A stretch of DNA of 64,000 bases from Streptomyces sp. NRRL WC-3605 (GTDB taxonomy: Bacteria; Actinomycetota; Actinomycetes; Streptomycetales; Streptomycetaceae). Location of the stretch: assembly GCF_001509795.1 (NCBI RefSeq), contig NZ_LLZN01000002.1, positions 186,001 to 250,000 of the forward strand. The letters run 5' to 3'. The notes beneath the pieces are model-generated. The model did no database searches, had not been told where the DNA came from, and saw only the letters and a list, made by a program, of their open reading frames with translations. Shown here in pieces: positions 57,524-64,000 of this stretch (its first letter is position 1; the number at the start of each line of letters is the position of its first letter). Position numbers and translations under genes: made by a program.

Positions 57524-59017
57524 TTACGCCGCCGCCGCGAGCCGCCGCTCGGATGCGGTCCGCAGGGGGTGCGCGAGCTCGGCGAGGGCGCGCTCCAGGC
57601 CGTGCAGGTGGGCCAGGGCGGGGTCGGCCGCCGTCGGCCGGTCGGTGGGGGCGGTGACGTCGGTGCCGCCGGTCAGCGCCTCCACGGCGGCCTCGACGCG
57701 CCAGCAGGCGGCGGCGAGGCGTGCGTCGTGCGAGGCCTCGGGGTCGGCGGCGACCGCGGCGAGGCCGCGCACCTCGCAGGCGCAGTCGTCGAGCAGGTCC
57801 AGGACGTGGCGGGCGCGCCGCTTGCGGGCCGGCAGGGGGTTCAGCGGGTGCACGAGCGGGGCGACCGAGAGCCGTACGCGGGCGAGGAGCTGTTCCAGCT
57901 CGGTGACCCGCCGGGCGGGGTCGGCGCCGTCGTCGCCGGCGAGGCGGGCGGCGGCCTCGGCGGTGGCCGTGTGCACGCAGCGCAGGGCCCGCTGGATCCA
58001 GGCGTCCGTGATGGTGTGGGTGGTGACGGGCAGGACGAGGAGCACCGCGAGCACGGCGCCGGCGGCTCCGACGGCCGTCTCGGCGAGGCGCACCGCCAGC
58101 AGGGCGGGTTCGAGGACGCCGAGGAGGCCGTAGAGGAGCTCGGCGAGCACCGTGACGCAGAGCATCATCCAGGTGTAAGAGACGGCGGCCGAGTAGAAGA
58201 TGCCGAAGACGCACACGGCGAGCAGGGCGGCCGTGGGCAGGTGCGCCCCCTCCAGCGGGACGGCGACGAGGAACCCGAGGCCGATGCCGAGGACGGTGCC
58301 GAGGACCCGGCGGAAGCCCCGGACCAGGGTCTCGCCGCGCGAGGTGGTGTTGACGAAGACCCACCAGGTGGCGCCGACGGCCCAGTACCAGCGTTCCCCG
58401 GACACCAGCTGCCCCACGACCAGGGCGAAGCCGGCGCCGGCGGTGGCCTGGACGGCCTGGCGGGTGGTCACGCGGGCGAGTCCGCGGCCGCCCGGCGGCG
58501 CCGGGACGGCGGCCGGGGGCATCCGGCGTTCGTAGCACCACATCCCGAAGCGCACGGCGGCCGCGCTCAGCACCGACAGCAGGACGGCGGCGTACAGCTC
58601 GGGCAGCCGGTCCGGGGTCGCGTGCAGGAACTGCGCCACGAAGTAGGTCATGAAGGCGAAGACGCCCAGGCTGTGGCCGCGCGGCCCCCAGCGGCGGGCG
58701 TACACGCCGGCGCCGACGACCGCGAGGAAGACGAGGTCGCGGGCGAAGGGCTGGTCGTGCAGTTCGGCCGCCGCCGCGAGGACGGGCAGACCGGCCAGGG
58801 GCAGCAGCGCGGTGGTGACGGCCTGCCCGCGCACCGTGGCGTCGGTGACCGTGAACAGGGCGAGCAGCGCGGCGATGCCGCCGGTGACCATGCCGACGAG
58901 AGTGTGTCCGGCGAGCCCGCTCACGAGGACCGCGAGCGCGATGCCGAGGACGCCCCGGGCGGCGAAGCGCAGCCGCACCCGTCCCGGGTCCGGCGCGACG
59001 AACACCCTCTTCAGCAA
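57524..59017 (-). CDS. FUSC-family membrane protein, 497 aa (second copy in window)
   Basis: Two hydrophobic blocks: residues about 20-165, with ALAVLVSGLAGHTLVGMVTGGIAAL, and 215-340, with SGERWYWAVGATWWVFVNTTSRGETLVRGFRRVLGTVLGIGLG, the FUSC signature. A soluble C-terminal Ala/Arg-rich tail follows. The family includes aromatic-acid and fusaric-acid exporters. Start TTG 59017 is chosen because AAGGGGG lies about seven bases upstream; the frame is open to 59131. It is only distantly similar to the FUSC protein at 39210, and no MarR gene accompanies it. Divergent from an Lrp regulator. Confidence 0.88.
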   Translation of the reverse strand: MLKRVFVAPDPGRVRLRFAARGVLGIALAVLVSGLAGHTLVGMVTGGIAALLALFTVTDATVRGQAVTTALLPLAGLPVLAAAAELHDQPFARDLVFLAVVGAGVYARRWGPRGHSLGVFAFMTYFVAQFLHATPDRLPELYAAVLLSVLSAAAVRFGMWCYERRMPPAAVPAPPGGRGLARVTTRQAVQATAGAGFALVVGQLVSGERWYWAVGATWWVFVNTTSRGETLVRGFRRVLGTVLGIGLGFLVAVPLEGAHLPTAALLAVCVFGIFYSAAVSYTWMMLCVTVLAELLYGLLGVLEPALLAVRLAETAVGAAGAVLAVLLVLPVTTHTITDAWIQRALRCVHTATAEAAARLAGDDGADPARRVTELEQLLARVRLSVAPLVHPLNPLPARKRRARHVLDLLDDCACEVRGLAAVAADPEASHDARLAAACWRVEAAVEALTGGTDVTAPTDRPTAADPALAHLHGLERALAELAHPLRTASERRLAAAA

Positions 59018-59256
59018 TGTGAACCCCCTTGTGGCCCGTGTGGCCCTCGTGGTCGGTGGTAGCCCTGTGGCCCCTGGTGGACGGCATGCAAAAGGCGCCG
59101 CGGGGACCCGCAGCGCCATCGACCGTCCCATTGCAGCATCACCGGGGCGACTGGCTCAAGCGACCTCCCCTACGCTGGGCCATTGGCACAGACATTTCGG
59201 TCCTGACCCGTCCATCGGCGGGCCAACGGACCAGACGACGAGAAAGGCACGCGCCC

Positions 59257-59736
59257 ATGCCCGTGGACGAGCTCGACACCCGCATCCTGCGGCTGCTGCT
59301 GGAACAGCCGCGCACCAGCGTGCGCGAGTACGCCCGCATCCTCGGGGTCGCGCGGGGCACGCTCCAGGCCCGCCTCGACCGGCTGGAGCGGGACGGGGTG
59401 ATCACCGGTACGGCACCGACGCTGTCACCGGCCGCCCTGGGCCACCCGGTGCTGGCGTTCGTGCACATCGAGGTCACCCAGGGGCACCTCGACGACGTGG
59501 GCGCCGAGCTGGCCGCGGTGCCGGAGATCGTGGAGGCGTTCTCGATCACGGGCGGCGGCGATCTGCTGACCCGGGTCGTGGCCCGTGACAACGCGCATCT
59601 GGAGGACGTGATCCAGAAGCTGATCAGCCTGCCGGGCGTGGTCCGCACGCGGACGGAGGTGGCGCTGCGCGAGCGTGTCCCGCACCGACTTCTGCCCCTG
59701 CTGGAGTCGGTCGGGCGGGCGTCGGCCCGTGGATGA
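59257..59736 (+). CDS. Lrp/AsnC-family transcriptional regulator, 159 aa
   Basis: N-terminal helix-turn-helix: MPVDELDTRILRLLLEQPRTSVREYARILGVARGTLQARLDRLERDGVITG (read in pieces), followed by a RAM ligand/oligomerisation domain (LAFVHIEVTQGHLDDVGAELAAVPEIVEAFSITGGGDLLTRVVARDNAHLEDVI). These proteins bind amino acids or metabolites. AAAGG lies upstream of ATG 59257. It is divergent from the FUSC gene at 57524-59017, which may be a target, and only 19 bases precede the HAD gene, so the two may form an operon. Confidence 0.92.
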   Translation: MPVDELDTRILRLLLEQPRTSVREYARILGVARGTLQARLDRLERDGVITGTAPTLSPAALGHPVLAFVHIEVTQGHLDDVGAELAAVPEIVEAFSITGGGDLLTRVVARDNAHLEDVIQKLISLPGVVRTRTEVALRERVPHRLLPLLESVGRASARG

Positions 59737-59755
59737 CCTTTGACATCCTGGGCCC

Positions 59756-60442
59756 ATGAGCGATCTCGGCGGCACTTCGGTCATCTTCGATCTCGACGGA
59801 ACACTCGTGGACAGCGAGCCCCTCTACTTCGAGGCGGGCCGGCGGCTCCTCGCCGAGCACGGGGTCACGGAGTTCACCTGGGCCGATCACGAGAAGTACG
59901 TCGGCATCAGCACGCTGGAGACCGTGACGCTCTGGAAGGACGCCTACGGTCTGCGGGCCGGCGTCGGCGAACTGCTCGCCGCGAAGAACCGCCACTACCT
60001 GGACCTCGCCGCCACCGGCATCCGCGTCTACCCGGAGATGCGCGCGTTCGTGGAGCTGCTGGCAGCCGACGGCGTCCCCATGGCCGTCGCCTCGGGTTCG
60101 TCCCGCGAGGCCATCACCGCGATCCTGTCCGGCACCAGTCTGGACGGCCGTCTGCGCACCGTCGTCTCGGCCGACGAGGTGAACCGGGGCAAGCCCGCCC
60201 CGGACGTCTTCCTGGAGGCGGCCCGGCGCCTGGGCGTGGACCCGGCGGCCTGCGTGGTCCTGGAGGACGCGGCACCCGGTGTGGTGGCCGCACACGCGGC
60301 CGGGATGCGGTGTATTGCCGTGCCCTATGTGGCCACCGAGGCCGACACCCCGCAGTTCGCGACGGCGGAGCTGCTGGTGCGCGGCGGTCAGGAGGAGTTC
60401 ACGGCCCGCTCGGCCTACGCCTGGCTGCGCGGGGCGGCGTAG
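59756..60442 (+). CDS. HAD-family hydrolase, beta-phosphoglucomutase-like, 228 aa
   Basis: Haloacid-dehalogenase superfamily phosphatase or mutase. Motif I FDLDGTLVDSE gives the nucleophile Asp12 and acid/base Asp14; motif II ASGSSREA; motif III GKPAPDVFLEAA; motif IV LEDAAPGV. A helical cap (type C1) lies between I and II. Substrate unknown: sugar phosphates are likely. It begins 19 bases after the Lrp gene and ends two bases before the convergent LysR-domain gene. Confidence 0.93.
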   Translation: MSDLGGTSVIFDLDGTLVDSEPLYFEAGRRLLAEHGVTEFTWADHEKYVGISTLETVTLWKDAYGLRAGVGELLAAKNRHYLDLAATGIRVYPEMRAFVELLAADGVPMAVASGSSREAITAILSGTSLDGRLRTVVSADEVNRGKPAPDVFLEAARRLGVDPAACVVLEDAAPGVVAAHAAGMRCIAVPYVATEADTPQFATAELLVRGGQEEFTARSAYAWLRGAA

Positions 60443-60443
60443 C

Positions 60444-61229
60444 TCAGGACCGGCGCCGCGGCTTGCCCCCGCGGCGGTCCCCGCCCTTGCCGCCCTTGGC
60501 CCCGCCCGCGGTGCCGCGACGTCCGGCGCCGCCGCCGGCCCTGCCCCGGGCGGCGCCGCCCCCGGACTCGGGGCGCTTGCGCCGGGGCTGCTCCTTGGCC
60601 TCCGGGGCCTGCGAGGTCGTACGGCCCCGGGTGCTGTTGACCGTGCGGCCGCGCACCACGCCGATGAAGTCCTCGACCAGGTCGGTGGTCGCCTCCTGCG
60701 GCCAGGACAGGGCGACGCTCGACTGCGGGGCGTCGGCCAGGGTGCGGTAGGTGAGGTCCTTGCGGTGGTGGAGGCGGGCCAGCGACTGGGGTACGACGAG
60801 CAGGCCGACGTTGGCCGCGACCAGCTCCACGGCGTCCGCGGTGGTCGCGGGCCGTTCGAATCCCGGCCGGCCGGGCGGTCGCTCCCAGCCGAGGACGTCG
60901 TCCAGGGGGTGGAAGACCACCTCGTCCGCCAGGTCGTCCATGGTCACCTCGTCGACGGCGGAGATGACGTGGTCCTTGGGGACGACGACCACCGTGGCCT
61001 CGGTGTAGAGCGGGATCGCGCTGAAGAACTCCCGGTCGACCGGGAGGCGGACGAAACCGGCGTCGGCGCCGCCGTCCCGCAGCAGCTCGGGCGCCTCGGC
61101 GGCGGTCGCCGCGTGGAGGGTGAGGGGGACGTCGGGGAAGCGTTCGTTCCAGATCCGCACCCATTTCGCGGGTGTCACTCCCGGGACGTACGCGAGCCGG
61201 AACGAGGAGGGTGCCGCCGAGCCTGTCAC
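60444..61229 (-). CDS. Stand-alone LysR-type effector-binding domain with Gly/Arg-rich tail, 261 aa
   Basis: The protein starts directly with a LysR substrate-binding domain: FRLAYVPGVTPAKWVRIWNERFPDVPLTLHAA, ADAGFVRLPVD, AIPLYTEATVVVVPKDHVISAVDEVTMDDLADE and LVAANVGLLVVPQSLARL. The usual N-terminal helix-turn-helix of about 60 residues is absent. The C-terminal 60 residues are highly basic (Arg/Lys/Gly: RRKRPESGGGAARGRAGGG...GGKGGDRRGGKPRRRS) and could bind nucleic acid non-specifically. GTG 61229 follows TAACCT by about six bases, so it is probably leaderless. It is divergent from a DUF5997 gene. How it acts without a DNA-binding domain is unknown. Confidence 0.85.
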   Translation of the reverse strand: MTGSAAPSSFRLAYVPGVTPAKWVRIWNERFPDVPLTLHAATAAEAPELLRDGGADAGFVRLPVDREFFSAIPLYTEATVVVVPKDHVISAVDEVTMDDLADEVVFHPLDDVLGWERPPGRPGFERPATTADAVELVAANVGLLVVPQSLARLHHRKDLTYRTLADAPQSSVALSWPQEATTDLVEDFIGVVRGRTVNSTRGRTTSQAPEAKEQPRRKRPESGGGAARGRAGGGAGRRGTAGGAKGGKGGDRRGGKPRRRS

Positions 61230-61239
61230 CTGGCCAGGT
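61228..61239. promoter_or_regulatory. 12-bp palindrome over the LysR-domain gene start
   Basis: ACCTGGCCAGGT is a perfect palindrome covering the start codon and overlapping the -10-like TAACCT of the minus-strand gene, 49 bases from the DUF5997 start. Chance occurrence is possible in GC-rich DNA. Confidence 0.4.
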
Positions 61240-61287
61240 TACCGGCCGTGGTCGGGGGAGGTTCACCCGGTGGATACCCTGGACCCC

Positions 61288-61680
61288 ATGACGTCGCACC
61301 ACACCACTCAGTCCATGAAGCCCGCCACCGCGGCGAAGAAGCTGGGTGTGTACCTCGAGGCCACCCCCGCCGAGTTCCGGGAGGGCGTGGTCACGCGCGC
61401 GGAGCTGAACACGCTCCAGGCCGACCCGCCGCAGTGGCTGCGCGACCTGCGCCGCGACGGCCCGCACCCGCGCCCGGTCGTCGCGCAGAAGCTCGGCGTG
61501 TCCATCGCGGGGCTCGCCCGCGGCGGTCTCACCGAGGCGCTGACCACCGAGCAGATCGAGGCCCTGAAGCAGGAGCAGCCCGAGTGGCTGGTCAAGGAAC
61601 GGGCCACCCAGGCCGAGGTGCGCAAGGAGGTGGCCCGGCTGCGGGAGCGGGACGCCGAGCGGGCCGCGAAGGACGCCTGA
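61288..61680 (+). CDS. DUF5997 family protein with internal duplication, 130 aa
   Basis: Small soluble protein of the Streptomyces DUF5997 type. Two copies of one 40-residue unit are exactly 50 residues apart: KLGV at 18-21 and 68-71; PQWL at 48-51 and PEWL at 98-101; with T-x3-(L/I) between. Each unit looks like helix, loop, helix, in the style of a small helix-turn-helix (VVAQKLGVSIAGLARGGLTE). The C-terminal 25 residues are highly charged and probably helical. ATG 61288 lies seven bases after TACCCT and lacks a ribosome site, suggesting leaderless translation. It is divergent from the LysR-effector protein. Function unknown; DNA or protein binding possible. Confidence 0.85.
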   Translation: MTSHHTTQSMKPATAAKKLGVYLEATPAEFREGVVTRAELNTLQADPPQWLRDLRRDGPHPRPVVAQKLGVSIAGLARGGLTEALTTEQIEALKQEQPEWLVKERATQAEVRKEVARLRERDAERAAKDA

Positions 61681-61691
61681 TCCAGACCTGA

Positions 61692-61733
61692 ACGCGCCCC
61701 GGTGACCGCGCGGAGGCGGTCACCGGGGCGCGT
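61692..61733. terminator. Perfect 18-bp hairpin, bidirectional terminator
   Basis: ACGCGCCCCGGTGACCGC (61692-61709) pairs perfectly with 61716-61733 around GCGGAG. It sits between the convergent DUF5997 and paaE stops. No U-tract, but it is the longest perfect stem in the window. Confidence 0.75.
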
Positions 61734-61742
61734 CGGCGTTCG

Positions 61743-62858
61743 TCAGCTGTCGTAGTCCACGGTCAGCGACTCGGAGGCCGGGTACGACTGGCAGGTCAGT
61801 ACGTATCCGGCGTCGACCTCGGCCGTCTCCAGCGCGAAGTTGCGCCGCATGTCGGCCTTGCCGTCGGTGACGAGGGCCCGGCAGGTGCCGCAGACGCCTC
61901 CCTTGCAGGCGAACGGCAGATCGGGCCGGGTGAGCTGGGCGCCGTCGAGCAGGGTCCGGTCCCGGGACAGGGCCGCCGTGGTGGAGCGCCCGTCGAGGGT
62001 GATGGTGACCTGGCTGACGGGCCCCTCCGGCCCGGCGTCCACGTGCCGCGCCTCGCGCACGGGCTCGTCGTCGGCGTAGAACAGCTCCTGGTGGACCCGG
62101 TCGTCCGGGACGCCGAGGCCGGCCAGGACCCGCTGGGCGTCCCGCACCATGCCGTGCGGTCCGCACAGCCACCAGTGGTCGGCGCTCTTCACGTCGACCA
62201 GCGCCTCGACGAGCGTGCCGAGCCGTTCGGCGTCGATACGGCCGGACAGCACCTCGGCCTCGCGGGGCTCGCGGGAGAGCACGTGGGCGAGCTGGAACCG
62301 CGCCGGGTACAGGTCCTTCAGGTCGGCGAGCTCGTCGGCGAACATCACCGTGTCGGTGCGGCGGTTGCCGTAGAAGAGGGTGACCGTCGAGCGGTCGTCG
62401 GCGGCCAGGACGGACTCGGCGATGGACACCATCGGGGTGATGCCGGAGCCCGCAGCGATCAGCACGTGGTGGCCGGGGGTGCCGAGTTCGGGGGTGAAGG
62501 CGCCGGTGGGGGCCATCACCTCCATGACGTCGCCGGGCCGCACGTCGTGGACCAGCCAGGACGAGAACAGCCCGCCGGGCACGACCCGGACGCCGATGCG
62601 CGGCCGCGCGCCGACGGGCGAGCAGATCGAGTACGACCGCCGCTCGTCGCGCCCCTCGATCTCGCGCCGCAGCGTCAGCGACTGCCCGGGGGCGAAGGCG
62701 AACTCCTCGGCCAGCTCGTCCGGGATGTCGAAGCCGACGGCGACCGCGTCCGAGCACAGCGGCTGCACGGCCGCGACCCGCAGCCGGTGGAAGGCCGGAC
62801 GGCGGCGGACGCGCGGGCGGGGCGCGGCGGCCGTCTGTGCTTCCGTGAGGCCTTCCAT
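61743..62858 (-). CDS. paaE: Phenylacetyl-CoA epoxidase reductase subunit PaaE (PaaK), 371 aa
   Basis: Electron-transfer subunit of ring 1,2-phenylacetyl-CoA epoxidase. FNR-type FAD domain: FAPGQSLTLRREI, RRSYSICSP; NADPH domain: LIAAGSGITPMVSIAESVL and WWLCGPHGMV; C-terminal plant-type [2Fe-2S] domain with FACKGGVCGTCRA and a last Cys in LTCQSYP. ATG 62858 has AAGGAG seven bases upstream and overlaps the paaD stop as TGATG. Last gene of the paa operon in this window, followed by the 18-bp hairpin. Confidence 0.95.
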   Translation of the reverse strand: MEGLTEAQTAAAPRPRVRRRPAFHRLRVAAVQPLCSDAVAVGFDIPDELAEEFAFAPGQSLTLRREIEGRDERRSYSICSPVGARPRIGVRVVPGGLFSSWLVHDVRPGDVMEVMAPTGAFTPELGTPGHHVLIAAGSGITPMVSIAESVLAADDRSTVTLFYGNRRTDTVMFADELADLKDLYPARFQLAHVLSREPREAEVLSGRIDAERLGTLVEALVDVKSADHWWLCGPHGMVRDAQRVLAGLGVPDDRVHQELFYADDEPVREARHVDAGPEGPVSQVTITLDGRSTTAALSRDRTLLDGAQLTRPDLPFACKGGVCGTCRALVTDGKADMRRNFALETAEVDAGYVLTCQSYPASESLTVDYDS

Positions 62859-63367
62859 CAGATCTCCTTGACGTACTCGAACGGCTCTGCGCAGGCGCGG
62901 CAGCGCCACAGTGCCTTGCAGGACGTGGCGGCGAACCGGGAGGTCTCCTCGGTGTCCGCCGAGCCGCAGCGCGGGCAGGCCACGGTGTGCCGGGTCGGTG
63001 ACAGCACGAGCGGGACGGGGCCGCCGCGCGGCGCGGGGCCGGGCGGGGCGATGCCGTGCTCGGCGAGCTTGGCGCGGCCGGCCTGGGTGATCCAGTCGCT
63101 GCTCCACGGCGGGTCGAGCACGGTGCGGATCTCCACGCGTGGGTATCCCGCCGCGCGCAGCCGCGCCGCCACGTCCGCCCGCATCTCGGCCATCGCCGGG
63201 CAGCCGGAGTAGGTCGGGGTCAGGCTGGCGACGACCGTGCCGTCCTCGGTCGTCTCGACGTCCCGCAGGACGCCCAGGTCGGCGAGGGTGAGCATGGGCA
63301 GCTCGGGGTCCGGCACCTGGGCGGCGATGTGCCGGGCGCGCCGGGCGTCGAGGAGGGTCGTCACCAT
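62858..63367 (-). CDS. paaD: Phenylacetyl-CoA epoxidase subunit PaaD (PaaJ), 169 aa
   Basis: MIP18/SufT-like DUF59 protein required for epoxidase maturation. The N-terminal part VPDPELPMLTLADLGVLRDVE with YSGCPAMAEMRADV is the DUF59 signature; the C-terminal CPRCGSADTEETSRFAATSCKALWRCRAC segment is a Cys-rich zinc-ribbon typical of PaaD. ATG 63367 is used; GTG 63364 is next. Overlaps paaC (stop 63361-63363) and paaE (start 62858), so all three are translationally coupled. Confidence 0.94.
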   Translation of the reverse strand: MVTTLLDARRARHIAAQVPDPELPMLTLADLGVLRDVETTEDGTVVASLTPTYSGCPAMAEMRADVAARLRAAGYPRVEIRTVLDPPWSSDWITQAGRAKLAEHGIAPPGPAPRGGPVPLVLSPTRHTVACPRCGSADTEETSRFAATSCKALWRCRACAEPFEYVKEI

Positions 63368-63999
63368 GTCGCCTCCGGGTGCGCGCGGGCGATGCCCTGC
63401 AGCTCGGCGAGGAGCGGGGCGAGGTGCTCGGTGTGCTCGCCCTCGCGTCCGCAACCGGGCAGCGGGCGGTACACGGGCATGGGCAGACCGGCCGCGTCGG
63501 TGACCTGCTTGAGGTCGGCGACGACCTCCCGCCGCACGTCGAACGCGGTGAACAGCTCGCCCAGGTAGGGCGCCACCTGTTCCTGCGCGCGACGCATACG
63601 GCGGTGGGACTCGTCGGTGCCGTCGCCGAGGCGGACCGCCCACTCGGCGGCGTACTGCCGGTGGTAGCGCAGCTCCTTGGCGCCCTTCGCGGCGATCGCC
63701 GCGAGCACCGGGTCGGGGTGGGACGCCAGCCGCTCGAAGTGCGCGAGCCTCCAGCTGGACAGCACCAGCAGCCGGACGATCGTGAACGCGAAGTCGCCGT
63801 TGGGCAGTTCGGCGAGGCGGACGTTGCGGAAGTCGGCGGCGTCGCGGAAGTAGGCGTACGCGTCCTCGTCGCGTCCGGTTCCGTCGGTCTGGCCGGCGCG
63901 GGAGTAGAGCAGCCGGGCCTGGCCGAGCAGGTCGAGGCCGATGTTGGCGAGCGCGACCTCCTCCTCCAGCTCGGGGGCGCGGGTGACCCACTCCCCCAG
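63361..63999 (-). CDS. paaC: Phenylacetyl-CoA epoxidase subunit PaaC (PaaI), C-terminal part (runs off window)
   Basis: The frame is open at the right edge, so only the C-terminal 212 residues are present. It begins in the window LGEWVTRAPELEEEVALANIGLDLLGQARLL, where ferritin-like Glu residues of the structural subunit occur, then FAFTIVRLLVLSSWRLAHFERLASHPDPVLAAIAAKGAKELRYHRQYAAEWAVRLGDGT and ends GCGREGEHTEHLAPLLAELQGIARAHPEATW. PaaC pairs with PaaA as a non-catalytic scaffold. Its stop overlaps the paaD start. paaA and paaB are expected upstream, beyond 64000. Confidence 0.92.
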   Translation of the reverse strand: MGEWVTRAPELEEEVALANIGLDLLGQARLLYSRAGQTDGTGRDEDAYAYFRDAADFRNVRLAELPNGDFAFTIVRLLVLSSWRLAHFERLASHPDPVLAAIAAKGAKELRYHRQYAAEWAVRLGDGTDESHRRMRRAQEQVAPYLGELFTAFDVRREVVADLKQVTDAAGLPMPVYRPLPGCGREGEHTEHLAPLLAELQGIARAHPEATW

Positions 64000-64000
64000 G

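Noticed and set aside
59018..59100. GTGGCCC/GTGGTC repeats before the second FUSC gene as a regulatory array
   Set aside because: Irregular spacing and low complexity; nothing separates it from biased sequence.
1..64000. tRNA, rRNA, CRISPR arrays, riboswitches, prophage or intact insertion sequence
   Set aside because: I looked for cloverleaf-like segments, regular spaced repeats and transposase motifs and saw none that I could support. A tRNAscan or Rfam search would be needed to exclude small RNAs.

Overview
The window is a stretch of Streptomyces-type chromosome. It is very GC-rich with strong third-position G/C bias. The gene families fit: LacI-, TetR- and MarR-controlled accessory genes, DUF3152, DUF4395, DUF5134, DUF5997, DUF6214, DUF6332, DUF6421, secreted glycosidases and many probable leaderless starts. 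I see no rRNA, tRNA, CRISPR array, prophage or intact insertion sequence. It reads as an arm-proximal or mid-chromosome housekeeping and accessory mixture. Two genes run off the ends: a methyltransferase at the left and paaC at the right.

Left part (1-21,500): a truncated methyltransferase; a secreted GH5 glycoside hydrolase with a three-fold cysteine-repeat tail, convergent with lpd; a zinc-ribbon membrane protein; a GCS2-type glutamate-cysteine ligase. Then comes a signalling block: a VanZ-like protein, a histidine kinase, its tail-to-tail OmpR-type response regulator, a DUF3152 metzincin-like secreted protein and an MFS transporter. The two divergent intergenic regions of this block carry nearly identical GTGAGC-N5-GTGAGC direct repeats, a candidate operator for the pair. 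After it lie a second, NarL-type two-component pair, a TetR/F420-type reductase divergon with two 17-bp palindromes, a geranylgeranyl-reductase-type flavoprotein, an M20 dipeptidase, a kinase-Nudix fusion and a TIGR01777 epimerase.

Middle (21,500-36,900): a carbohydrate module (GH27 alpha-galactosidase, ROK kinase, LacI regulator with a perfect 12-bp operator); a CitE-like aldolase under a 19-bp dyad; etfB-etfA; flavin reductase; a thioredoxin/DUF4395 divergon; a PlsC acyltransferase followed by a terminator and a roughly 150-bp MITE-like nested inverted repeat. That element ends on the stop codon of a threonine aldolase. The aldolase is the last gene of a tightly overlapping three-gene operon (DUF6421, SDR, threonine aldolase), one of the best candidates here for an undescribed metabolic unit.

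Right part (36,900-64,000): GDPD, GNAT and VOC proteins; a MarR-FUSC operon with an operator inside a leaderless promoter; PAP2; TetR; an LVIVD beta-propeller divergent from a DUF305 lipoprotein; an FprA-like reductase; an ArsR/old-yellow-enzyme divergon; a PaaX-like/AidB-like divergon; a BNR-repeat protein; an ung-BadF-type kinase operon; a CbiX-like protein; a lactonase; a second FUSC protein; Lrp and HAD proteins. Near the end, a LysR effector domain lacking its DNA-binding domain diverges from a DUF5997 protein that is an exact-register internal duplication. The window ends in the phenylacetyl-CoA epoxidase genes paaC-paaD-paaE.

Most functions are inferred from family motifs read by eye. 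Operators and promoters are sequence patterns only and untested.
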